A stretch of 64,000 nucleotides of DNA from Petrolisthes cinctipes (Eukaryota > Arthropoda > Malacostraca > Decapoda > Porcellanidae). Made by a program: the position numbers and the translations under genes. The DNA is taken from positions 5,034,501 through 5,098,500 of the forward strand of contig JAWQEG010000003.1 of the NCBI GenBank assembly GCA_033782935.1, written 5' to 3'. Below are positions 23,266 through 35,700 of the stretch, in pieces. The notes below the pieces were generated by a model, which made no database searches, was not told where the DNA came from, and saw only the letters and a list, made by a program, of their open reading frames with translations. Position 1 is the first letter of the stretch. Each line of letters opens with the position of its first letter.

Positions 23266-24581
23266 ATTTTCGGGTGTTTTGGGACTGAATTTGAGATATC
23301 GACTTTTTGGCATCTAAAAGATCGATTTTTAGCATGTTTTTAGCCTATATTTTGAAAATATTCTAGCACTGTACAGATTGCTTCTGGGACCCCAAAATAT
23401 TGATTTTTCGGGTGTTTTGGGCCTGAATTTGAGATATAAACGGGTACAGAAGATACATGCACATATTGACTTTGGGCACACAAAATATCGATTTTCAGCA
23501 TGTTTTGGGCCTGAATTTTGAAAATACTCTAACACGGAGTAGGCATGTACAGATCGCTTCTGCGACCCCAAAATATCGAATTTTCGGGTGTTTAGGGCCA
23601 GAATTTGAGATATAAACGGGTACAGAAGATGCATGCACATATCGACTTTTGGGCACCTAAAAGATCGATTTTCAGTATGTTTTTGGCCTGTATTTTGAAA
23701 ATACTCTAACACGGAGTAGGCATGTACAGATACCTTCTGGGACCTCTAAATATCGAATTTTCGGGTGTTTTGGGACTGAATTTGAGATATCGATTTTTTG
23801 GCACCTAAAATGTCGATTTTTAGCATGTTTTTAGCCTATATTTTGAAAATATTCTAGCACTGTGTAGGCATGTACAGATCGCTTCTGGGACCCCAAAATA
23901 TCGAATTTTCGGGTGTTTAGGGCCAGAATTTGAGATATAAACGGGTACAGAAGATGCATTCACATATCGACTTTAGGGCACCTAAAAGATCGATTTTCAG
24001 TATGTTTTTGGCCTGTATTTTGAAAATACTCTAACACGGAGTAGGCATGTACAGATACCTTCTGGGACCTCTAAATATCGAATTTTCGGGTGTTTTGGGA
24101 CTGAATTTGAGATATCGATTTTTTGGCACCTAAAATGTCGATTTTTAGCATGTTTTTAGCCTATATTTTGAAAATATTCTAGCACTGTGTAGGCATGTAC
24201 AGATTGCTTCTGGGACCCCAAAATATTGAATTTTCGGGTGTTTTGAGCCTGAATTTGAGATATAAACGGGTACAGAAGATACATGCACATATTGACTTTG
24301 GGCACCAAAAATATCGATTTTCAGCATGTTTTGGCCTGAATTTTAAAAATACTCTAACACGGAGTAGGCATGTACAGATCGCTTATGGGACCCCAAAATA
24401 TCGAATTTTCGGGTGTTTAGGGCCAGAATTTGAGATATAAACCGGTACAGAAGATGCATGCACATATCGACTTTTGAGCACCTAAAAGATCGATTTTCAG
24501 TATGTTTTTGTCCTGTATTTTGAAAATACTCTAACACGGAGTAGGCATGTACAGATACCTTCTGGGACCCCAAAATATTGA

Positions 24582-24715
24582 ATTTTCGGGTGTTTTGAGC
24601 CTGAATTTTGTGCACCTAAAAGATCGATTTTCAGTATGTTTTGAGCATGTATTTTGAAAATACTCTAACACGGAGTAGGCATGTACAGATCGCTTCTGGG
24701 ACCCCTAAATATCGA
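24582..24715 (+). repeat. Truncated C monomer (134 bp) in a four-monomer unit
   Basis: This monomer runs gcctgaatttt directly into gtgcaccta, losing 43 bp (gagatata through gacttt) relative to C1. The lost segment is flanked by ttt on both sides, consistent with a microhomology deletion. It is the fourth monomer of the 634-bp unit that starts at 24082, following a C2 that ends with the hybrid junction gataccttctgggaccccaaaatattga. Because C2 normally ends gacctct, that junction is itself a C2/B recombinant. Confidence 0.82.
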
Positions 24716-26337
24716 ATTTTCGGGTGTTTTGGGACTGAATTTGAGATATCGACTTTTTGGCACCTAAAAGATCGATTTTTAGCATGTTTTTAGCCTATAT
24801 TTTGAAAATATTCTAGCACTGTACAGATTGCTTCTGGGACCCCAAAATATTGAATTTTCGGGTATTTTGAGCCTGAATTTGAGATATAAACGGGTACAGA
24901 AGATACATGCACATATTGACTTTGGGCACCAAAAATATCGATTTTCAGCATGTTTTGGGCCTGAATTTTGAAAATACTCTAACACGGAGTAGGCATGTAC
25001 AGATCGCTTCTGGGACCCCAAAATATCGAATTTTCGGGTGTTTTGAGCCTGAATTTGAGATATAAACGGGTACTGAAGATGCATGCACATATCGACTTTT
25101 GTGCACCTAAAAGATCGATTTTCAGTATGTTTTGAGCATGTATTTTGAAAATACTCTAACACGGAGTAGGCATGTACAGATCGCTTCTGGGACCCCTAAA
25201 TATCGAATTTTCGGGTGTTTTGGGACTGAATTTGAGATATCGACTTTTTGGCACCTAAAAGATCGATTTTTAGCATGTTTTTAGCCTATATTTTGAAAAT
25301 ATTCTAGCACTGTATAGATTGCTTCTGGGACCCCAAAATATTGAATTTTCGGGTGTTTTGAGCCTGAATTTGAGATATAAACGGGTACAGAAGATACATG
25401 CACAAATTGACTTTGGGCATCTAAAATATCGATTTTCAGCATGTTTTGGGCCTGTATTTTGAAAATACTCTAACACTGAGTAGGCATGTACAGATTGCTT
25501 CTGGGACCCCAAAATATTGAATTTTCGGGTGTTTTGAGCCTGAATTTGAGATATAAACGGGTATTGAAGATGCATGCACATATCGACTTTTGGGCACCTA
25601 AAAGATCGATTTTCAGTATGTTTTTGGCCTGTATTTTGAAAATACTCTAACACGGAGTAGGCATGTACAGATACCTTCTGGGACCTCTAAATATCATATT
25701 TTCGGGTGTTTTGGGACTGAATTTGAGATATCGATTTTTTGGCACCTAAAATGTCGATTTTCAGCATGTTTTTAGCCTATATTTTGAAAATATTCTAGCA
25801 CTGTGTAGGCATGTACAGATTGCTTCTGGGACCCCAAAATATTGGATTTTCGGGTGTTTTGAGCCTGAATTTGAGATATAAACGGGTACTGAAGATGCAT
25901 GCACATATCGACTTTTGTGCACCTAAAAGATCGATTTTCAGTATGTTTTGAGCATGTATTTTGAAAATACTCTAACACGGAGTAGGCATGTACAGATCGC
26001 TTCTGGGACCCCTAAATATCGAATTTTCGGGTGTTTTGGGACTGAATTTGAGATATCGACTTTTTGGCACCTAAAAGATCGATTTTTAGCATGTTTTTAG
26101 CCTATATTTTGAAAATATTCTAGCACTGTACAGATTGCATCTGGGACCCCAAAATATTGAATTTTCGGGTGTTTTGAGCCTGAATTTGAGATATAAACGG
26201 GTACAGAAAATACATGCACATATCGACTTTTGGGCACCTAAAAGATCGATTTTAAGTATGTTTTGAGCATGTATTTTGAAAATACTCTAACACGGCGTAC
26301 GCATGTACAGATCGCTTCTGGGACCCCTAAATATCGA

Positions 26338-27664
26338 ATTTTCGGGTGTTTTGGGACTGAATTTGAGATATCGACTTTTTGGCACCTAAAAGATCGATTT
26401 TTAGCATGTTTTTAACCTATATTTTGAAAATATTCTAGCACTGAGTAGGCATATACAGATTGCTTCTGGAACCCCAAAATATTGAATTTTCGGGTGTTTT
26501 GAGCCTGAATTTGAGATATAAACGGGTACAGAAGATACATGCACATATTGACTTTGGGCACCAAAAATATCGATTTTCAGCATGTTTTGGGCCTGAATTT
26601 TGAAAATACTCTAACACTGAGTAGGCATGTACAGATCGCTTATGGGACCCCAAAATATCGAATTTTCGGGTGTTTAGGGCCAGAATTTGAGATATAAACG
26701 GGTACAGAAGATGCATGCACATATCGACTTTTGGGCACCTAAAAGATCGATTTTCAGTATGTTTTTGGCCTGTATTTTGAAAATACTCTAACACGGAGTA
26801 GGAATGTACAGATACCTTCTGGGACCTCTAAATATAGAATTTTCGGGTGTTTTGGGACTGAATTTGAGATATCGATTTTTTGGCACCTAAAATGTCGATT
26901 TTTAGCATGTTTTTAGCCTATATTTTGAAAATATTCTAGCACTGTGTAGGCATGTACAGATTGCTTCTGGGACCCCAAAATATTGAATTTTCGGGTGTTT
27001 TGAGCCTGAATTTGAGATATAAACGGGTACTGAAGATACATGCACATATCGACATTTGTGCACCTAAAAGATCGATTTTCAGTATGTTTTGAGCATGTAT
27101 TTTGAAAATACTCTAACATGGCGTACGCATGTACAGATCGCTTCTGGGACCCCTAAATATCGAATTTTCGGGTGTTTTGGGACTGAATTTGAGATATCGA
27201 CTTTTTGGCACCTAAAAGATCGATTTTTAGCATGTTTTTAACCTATATTTTGAAAATATTCTAGCACTGAGTAGGCATATACAGATTGCTTCTGGAACCC
27301 CAAAATATTGAATTTTCGGGTGTTTTGAGCCTGAATTTGAGATATAAACGGGTACAGAAGATACATGCACATATTGACTTTGGGCACCAAAAATATCGAT
27401 TTTCAGCATGTTTTGGGCCTGAATTTTGAAAATACTCTAACACGGAGTAGGCATGTACAGATCGCTTATGGGACCCCAAAATATCGAATTTTCGGGTGTT
27501 TAGGGCCAGAATTTGAGATATAAACGGGTACAGAAGATGCATGCACATATCGACTTTTGGGCACCTAAAAGATCGATTTTCAGTATGTTTTTGGCCTGTA
27601 TTTTGAAAATACTCTAACACGGAGTAGGAATGTACAGATACCTTCTGGGACCTCTAAATATAGA
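26338..27664 (+). repeat. 826-bp trimer+dimer repeat
   Basis: A 501-bp trimer (26338) and a 325-bp A+C dimer (26839) are followed by a near-copy of the trimer at 27164, an offset of 826 bp. Shared rare markers are ttaacctata and gcatatacag in A, ctggaacccc, gatcgcttatggg, aggaatgtacag and aatatagaattt. The dimers and trimers in this block are preceded by cggcgtacgcatg or tggcgtacgcatg, instead of the usual cggagtaggcatg. The same trimer type appears again at 33555. Confidence 0.82.
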
Positions 27665-30600
27665 ATTTTCGGGTGTTTTGGGACTGAATTTGAGATATCG
27701 ATTTTTTGGCACCTAAAATGTCGATTTTTAGCATGTTTTTAGCCTATATTTTGAAAATATTCTAGCACTGTACAGATAGCTTCTGGGACCCCAAAATATT
27801 GAATTTTCGGGTGTTTTGAGCCTGAATTTGAGATATAAACGGGTACAGAAGATACATGCACATATTGACTTTGGGCACCAAAAATATCGATTTTCAGCAT
27901 GTTTTGGGCCTGAATTTTGAAAATACTCTAACACGGAGTAGGCATGTACAGATTGCTTCTGGGACCCCAAAATATTGAATTTTCGGGTGTTTTGAGCCTG
28001 AATTTGAGATATAAACGGGTACAGAAGATGCATGCACATATCGACTTTTGGGCACCTAAAAGATCGATTTTCAGTATGTTTTTGGCCAGTATTTTGAAAA
28101 TACTCTAACACGGAGTAGGCATGTACAGATACATTCTGGGACCTCTAAATATCGAATTTTCGGGTGTTTTGGGACTGAATTTGAGATATCGATTTTTTGG
28201 CACCTAAAATGTCGATTTTCAGCATGTTTTTAGCCTATATTTTGAAAATATTCTAGCACTGTGTAAGCATGTACAGATTGCTTCTGGGACCCCAAAATAT
28301 TGAATTTTCGGGTGTTTTGAGCCTGAATTTGAGATATAAACGGGTACTGAAGATGCATGCACATATCGACTTTTGTGCACCTAAAAGATCGATTTTCAGT
28401 ATGTTTTGAGCATGTATTTTGAAAATACTCTAACACGTAGTAGGCATGTACAGATCGCTTCTGGGACCCCTAAATATCGAATTTTCGGGTGTTTTGGGAC
28501 TGAATTTGAGATATCGACTTTTTGGCACCTAAAAGATCGATTTTTAGCATGTTTTTAGCCTATATTTTGAAAATATTCTAGCACTGTACAGATTGCTTCT
28601 GGGACCCCAAAATATTGAATTTTCGGGTGTTTTGAGCCTGAATTTGAGATATAAACGGGTACAGAAGATACATGCACATATTGACTTTGGGCATCTAAAA
28701 TATCGATTTTCAGCATGTTTTGGACCTGTATTTTGAAAATACTCTAACACTGAGTAGGCATGTACAGATTGCTTCTGGGACCCAAAAATATTGAATTTTC
28801 GGGTGTTTTGAGCCTGAATTTGTGATATAAACGGGTACTGAAGATGTATGCACATATCGACTTTTGTGCACCTAAAAGATCGATTTTCAGTATGTTTTGA
28901 GCATGTATTTTGAAAATACTCTAGCACGGAGTAGGCATGTACAGATCGCTTCTGGGACCCCTAAATATCGAATTTTCGGGTGTTTTAGGACTGAATTTGA
29001 GATATCGACTTTTTGGCACCTAAAAGATCGATTTTTAGCATGTTTTTAGCCTATATTTTGAAAATATTCTAGCACTGAGTAGGCATGTACAGATTGCTTC
29101 TGGGACCCCAAAATATTGAATTTTCGGGTGTTTTGAGCCTGAATTTGAGATATAAACGGGTACAGAAGATACATGCACATATTGACTTTGGGCATCTAAA
29201 ATATCGATTTTCAGTATGTTTTTGGCCTGTATTTTGAAAATACTCTAACACGGAGTAGGCATGTACAGATACCTTCTGGGACCTCTAAATATCGAATTTT
29301 CGGGTGTTTTGGGACTGAATTTGAGATATCGATTTTTTGGCACCTAAAATGTCGATTTTTAGCATGTTTTTAGCCTATATTTTGAAAATATTCTAGCACT
29401 GTGTAGGCATGTACAGATTGCTTCTGGGACCCCAAAATATTGAATTTTCGGGTGTTTTGAGCCTGAATTTGAGATATAAACGGGTACAGAAGATACATGC
29501 ACATATTGACTTTGGGCATCTAAAATATCGATTTTCAGCATGTTTTGGGCCTGTTTTTGAAAATACTCTAACACTGAGTAGGCATGTACAGATTGCTTCT
29601 GGGACCCCAAAATATTGAATTTCCGGTTTTTTTTTTATGCCTGAATTTGAGATATAAACGGGTACTGAAGATACATGCACATATCGACTTTTGTGCACCT
29701 AAAAGATCGATTTTCAGTATGTTTTGAGCATGTATTTTGAAAATACTCTAACACGGAGTAGGCATGTACAGATCGCTTCTGGGACCCCTAAATATCGAAT
29801 TTTCGTGTGTTTTGGGACTGAATTTGAGATATCGACTTTTTGGCACCTAAAAGATCGATTTTTAGCATGTTTTTAGCCTATATTTTGAAAATATTCTAGC
29901 ACTGTACAGATAGCTTCTGGGACCCCAAAATATTGAATTTTCGGGTGTTTTGAGCCTGAATTTGAGATATAAACGGGTACAGAAGATACATGCACATATT
30001 GACTTTGGGCACCAAAAATATCGATTTTCAGCATGTTTTGGGCCTGAATTTTGAAAATACTCTAACACGGAGTAGGCATGTACAGATTGCTTCTGGGACC
30101 CCAAAATATTGAATTTTCGGGTGTTTTGAGCCTGAATTTGAGATATAAACGGGTACAGAAGATGCATGCACATATCGACTTTTGGGCACCTAAAAGATCG
30201 ATTTTCAGTATGTTTTTGGCCTGTATTTTGAAAATACTCTAACACGGAGTAGGCATGTACAGATACATTCTGGGACCTCTAAATATCGAATTTTCGGGTG
30301 TTTTGGGACTGAATTTGAGATATCGATTTTTTGGCACCTAAAATGTCGATTTTCAGCATGTTTTTAGCCTATATTTTGAAAATATTCTAGCACTGTGTAG
30401 GCATGTACAGATTGCTTCTGGGACCCCAAAATATTGAATTTTCGGGTGTTTTGAGCCTGAATTTGAGATATAAACGGGTACTGAAGATGCATGCACATAT
30501 CGACTTTTGTGCACCTAAAAGATCGATTTTCAGTATGTTTTGAGCATGTATTTTGAAAATACTCTAACACGGAGTAGGCATGTACAGATCGCTTCTGGGA

Positions 30601-32736
30601 CCCCTAAATATCGAATTTTCGGGTGTTTTGGGACTGAATTTGAGATATCGACTTTTTGGCACCTAAAAGATCGATTATTAGCATGTTTTTAGCCTATATT
30701 TTGAAAATATTCTAGCACTGTACAGATAGCTTCTGGGACCCCAAAATATTGAATTTTCGGGTGTTTTGAGCCTGAATTTGAGATATAAACGGGTACAGAA
30801 GATACATGCACATATTGACTTTGGGTATCTAAAATATCGATTTTCAGCATGTTTTGGGCCTGTTTTTGAAAATACTCTAACACTGAGTAGGCATGTACAG
30901 ATTGCTTCTGGGACCCCAAAATATTGAATTTTCGGGTGTTTTGAGCCTGAATTTGAGATATAAACGGGTACAGAAGATGCATGCACATATCGACTTTTGG
31001 GCACCTAAAAGATCGATTTTCAGTATGTTTTTGGCCTGTATTTTGAAAATACTCTAACACGGAGTAGGCATGTACAGATACATTCTGGGACCTCTAAATA
31101 TCGAATTTTCGGGTGTTTTGGGACTGAATTTGAGATATCGATTTTTTGGCACCTAAAATGTCGATTTTCAGCATGTTTTTAGCCTATATTTTGAAAATAT
31201 TCTAGCACTGTGTAGGCATGTACAGATTGCTTCTGGGACCCCAAAATATTGAATTTTCGGGTGTTTTGAGCCTGAATTTGAGATATAAACGGGTACTGAA
31301 GATGCATGCACATATCGACTTTTGTGCACCTAAAAGATCGATTTTCAGTATGTTTTGAGCATGTATTTTGAAAATACTCTAACACGGAGTAGGCATGTAC
31401 AGATCGCTTCTGGGACCCCTAAATATCGAATTTTCGGGTGTTTTGGGACTGAATTTGAGATATCGACTTTTTGGCACCTAAAAGATCGATTTTTAGCATG
31501 TTTTTAGCCTATATTTTGAAAATATTCTAGCACTGTACAGATAGCTTCTGGGACCCCAAAATATTGAATTTTTGGGTGTTTTGAGCCTGAATTTGAGATA
31601 TAAACGGGTACAGAAGATACATGCACATATTGACTTTGGGCACCAAAAATATCGATTTTCAGCATGTTTTGGGCCTGAATTTTGAAAATACTCTAACACG
31701 GAGTATGCATGTACAGATTGCTTCTGGGACCCCAAAATATTGAATTTTCGGGTGTTTTGAGCCTGAATTTGAGATATAAACGGGTACAGAAGATGCATGC
31801 ACATATCGACTTTTGGGCACCTAAAAGATCGATTTTCAGTATGTTTTTGGCCAGTATTTTGAAAATACTCTAACACGGAGTAGGCATGTACAGATACATT
31901 CTGGGACCTCTAAATATCGAATTTTCGGATGTTTTGGGACTGAATTTGAGATATCGATTTTTTGGCACCTAAAATGTCGATTTTCAACATGTTTTTAGCC
32001 TATATTTTGAAAATATTCTAGCACTGTGTAGGCATGTACAGATTGCTTCTGGGACCCCAAAATATTGATTTGTCGGGTGTTTTGAGCCTGAATTTGAGAT
32101 ATAAACGGGTACTGAAGATGCATGCACATATCGACTTTTGTGCACCTAAAAGATCGATTTTCAGTATGTTTTGAGCATGTATTTTGAAAATACTCTAACA
32201 CGGAGTAGGCATGTACAGATCGCTTCTGGGACCCCTAAATATCGAATTTTCGGGTGTTTTGGGACTGAATTTGAGATATCGACTTTTTGGCACCTAAAAG
32301 ATCGATTTTTAGCATGTTTTTAGCCTATATTTTGAAAATATTCTAGCACTGTACAGATTGCTTCTGGGACCCCAAAATATTGAATTTTCGGTTGTTTTGA
32401 GCCTGAATTTGAGATATAAACGGGTACAGAAGATACATGCACATATTGACTTTGGGCATCTAAAATATCGATTTTCATCATGTTTTGGGCCTGTATTTTG
32501 AAAATACTCTAACACTGAGTAGGCATGTACAGATTGCTTCTGGGACCCAAAAATATTGAATTTTCGGGTGTTTTGAGCCTGAATTTGAGATATAAACGGG
32601 TACTGAAGATGTATGCACATATCGACTTTTGTGCACCTAAAAGATCGATTTTCAGTATGTTTTGAGCATGTATTTTGAAAATACTCTAACACGGAGTAGG
32701 CATGTACAGATCGCTTCTGGGACCCCTAAATATCGA
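27665..32736 (+). repeat. 816-bp pentameric higher-order repeat domain
   Basis: Trimer and dimer alternate: starts 27665 (491), 28156 (325), 28481 (491), 28972 (324), 29296 (503), 29799 (491), 30290 (325), 30615 (490), 31105 (325), 31430 (491), 31921 (325) and 32246 (491). The best copies are 29799-30614, 30615-31429 and 31430-32245. Markers are gtacagatagcttctggg in the trimer's A, gatacattctgggacctct at the trimer's end, and cgattttcagcatgttttta in the dimer's A. The pattern is interrupted by a different trimer at 29296. The trimers at 28481 and 32246 share gatgtatgcacat and gacccaaaaatatt, an offset of 3765 bp. Confidence 0.78.
29627..29636 (+). repeat. T10 run in a C monomer (rare insertion)
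   Basis: The usual ttttcgggtgttttgagcctg at the start of this C reads ttccgg, then ten T, then atgcctg. The monomer is 3 bp longer at this point. Poly-T of this length is seen only here and at 34386-34396. The preceding B shows another private change, cctgtttttgaaa in place of cctgtattttgaaa. Confidence 0.9.
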
Positions 32737-35700
32737 ATTTTCGGGTGTTTTGGGACTGAATTTGAGATATCGACTTTTTGGCACCTAAAAGATCGATTTT
32801 TAGCATGTTTTTAGCCTATATTTTGAAAATATTCTAGCACTGAGTAGGCATGTACAGATTGCTTCTGGGACCCCAAAATATTGAATTTTCGGGTGTTTTG
32901 AGCCTGAATTTGAGATATAAACGGGTACAGAAGATACATGCACATATTGACTTTGGGCATCTAAAATATCGATTTTCAGCATGTTTTGGGCCTGAATTTT
33001 GAAAATACTCTAACACGGAGTAGGCATGTACAGATCGCTTCTGGGACCCCAAAATATCGAATTTTAGGGTGTTTAGGGCCAGAATTTGAGATATAAACGG
33101 GTACAGAAGATGCATGCACATATCGACTTTTGGGCACCTAAAAGATCGATTTTCAGTATGTTTTTGGCCTGTATTTAGAAAATACTGTAACACGGAGTAA
33201 GCATGTACAGATACCTTCTGGGACCTCTAAATATCGATTTTTCGGGTGTTTTGGGACTGAATTTGAGATATCGATTTTTTGGCACCTAAAATGTCGATTT
33301 TTAGCATGTTTTTAGCCTATATTTTGAAAATATTCTAGCACTGTGTACAGATTGCTTCTGGGACCCCAAAATATTGAATTTTCGGGTGTTTTGAGCCTGA
33401 ATTTGAGATATAAACGGGTACAGAAGATACATGCACATATTGACTTTTGTGCACCTAAAAGATCGATTTTCAGTATGTTTTGAGCATTTATTTTGAAAAT
33501 ACTCTAACACGGCGTACGCATGTACAGATCGCTTCTGGGACCCCTAAATATCGAATTTTCGGGTGTTTTGGGACTGAATTTGAGATATCGACTTTTTGGC
33601 ACCTAAAAGATCGATTTTTAGTATGTTTTTAACCTATATTTTGAAAATATTCTAGCACTGAGTAGGCATATACAGATTGCTTCTGGAACCCCAAAATATT
33701 GAATTTTCGGGTGTTTTGAGCCTGAATTTGAGATATAAACGGGTACAGAAGATACATGCACATATTGACTTTGGGCACCAAAAATATCGATTTTCAGCAT
33801 GTTTTGGGCCTGAATTTTGAAAATGCTCTAACACGGAGTAGGCATGTACAGATCGCTTATGGGACCCCAAAATATCGAATTTTCGGGTGTTTAGGGCCAG
33901 AATTTGAGATATAAACGGGTACAGAAGATGCATGCACATATCGACTTTTGGGCACCTAAAAGATCGATTTTCAGTATGTTTTTGGCCTGTATTTTGAAAA
34001 TACTCTAACACGGAGTAGGCATGTACAGATACCTTCTGGGACCTCTAAATATCGAATTTTCGGGTGTTTTGGGACTGAATTTGAGATATCGATTTTTTGG
34101 CACCTAAAATGTCGATTTTTAGCATGTTTTTAGCCTATATTTTGAAAATATTCTAGTACTGTGTAGGCATGTACAGATTGCTTCTGGGACCCCAAAATAT
34201 TGAATTTTCGGGTGTTTTGAGCCTGAATTTGAGATATAAACGGGTACAGAAGATACATGCACATATTGACTTTGGGCATCTAAAATATCGATTTTCAGCA
34301 TGTTTTGGGCCTGTTTTTGAAAATACTCTAACACTGAGTAGGCATGTACAGATTGCTTCTGGGACCCCAAAATATTGAATTTCCGTTTTTTTTTTTATGC
34401 CTGAATTTGAGATATAAACGGGTACTGAAGATGCATGCACATATCGACTTTTGTGCACCTAAAAGATCGATTTTCAGTATGTTTTGAGCATGTATTTTGA
34501 AAATACTCTAACACGGAGTAGGCATGTACAGATCGCTTCTGGGACCCCTAAATATCGAATTTTCGTGTGTTTTGGGACTGAATTTGAGATATCGACTTTT
34601 TGGCACCTAAAAGATCGATTTTTAGCATGTTTTTAGCCTATATTTTGAAAATATTCTAGCACTGTACAGATAGCTTCTGGGACCCCAAAATATTGAATTT
34701 TCGGGTGTTTTGAGCCTGAATTTGAGATATAAACGGGTACAGAAGATACATGCACATATTGACTTTGGGCACCAAAAATATCGATTTTCAGCATGTTTTG
34801 GGCCTGAATTTTGAAAATACTCTAACACGGAGTAGGCATATACAGATTGCTTCTGTGACCCCAAAATATTGAATTTTCGGGTGTTTTGAGCCTGAATTTG
34901 AGATATAAACGGGTACAGAAGATGCATGCACATATCGACTTTTGGGCACCTAAAAGATCGATTTTCAGTATGTTTTTGGCCTGTATTTTGAAAATACTCT
35001 AACACGGAGTAGGCATGTACAGATACATTCTGGGACCTCTAAATATCGAATTTTCGGGTGTTTTGGGACTGAATTTGAGATATCGATTTTTTGGCACCTA
35101 AAATGTCGATTTTCAGCATGTTTTTAGCCTATATTTTGAAATTATTCTAGCACTGTGTAGGCATGTACAGATTGCTTCTGGGACCCCAAAATATTGAATT
35201 TTCGGGTGTTTTGAGCCTGAATTTGAGATATAAACGGGTACTGAAGATGCATGCACATATCGACTTTTGTGCACCTAAAAGATCGATTTTCAGTATGTTT
35301 TGAGCATGTATTTTGAAAATACTCTAACACGGAGTAGGCATGTACAGATCGCTTCTGGGACCCCTAAATATCGAATTTTCGGGTGTTTTGGGACTGAATT
35401 TGAGATATCGACTTTTTGGCACCTAAAAGATCGATTTTTGGCATGTTTTTAGCCTATATTTTGAAAATATTCTAGCACTGTACAGATTGCTTCTGGGACC
35501 CCAAAATATTGAATTTTCGGGTGTTTTGAGCCTGAATTTGAGATATAAACGGGTACAGAAGATACATGCACATATTGACTTTGGGCATCTAAAATATCGA
35601 TTTTCAGCATGTTTTGGGCCTGTATTTTGAAAATACTCTAACACTGAGTAGGCATGTACAGATTGCTTCTGGGACCCCAAAATATTGAATTTTCGGGTGT

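Larger units (their letters stand above)
20967..26337 (+). repeat. Irregular zone of mixed dimers, trimers and tetramers
   Basis: Unit starts are 20967, 21458, 21772, 22097, 22598, 23266, 23757, 24082, 24716, 25207, 25698 and 26023; lengths are 491, 314, 325, 501, 668, 491, 325, 634, 491, 491, 325 and 315. No multi-unit block repeats within the zone by my reading. Dimers at 21458 and 26023 carry B/C hybrid second monomers: the first joins B-type caccaaaaatatcg to C2-type cagtatgtttttggcctg, and the second joins tacagaaaatacatgc to cgacttttgggcacc. Dimers at 21772, 23757 and 25698 are A+C. The zone separates super-repeat I from the 816-bp domain and looks like a recombination-rich boundary. 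Confidence 0.72.

Noticed and set aside
29627..29636. T-run as a retroposon tail or RNA polymerase III terminator
   Set aside because: It replaces bases inside an otherwise normal C monomer, with no inserted element, target-site duplication or RNA gene next to it.
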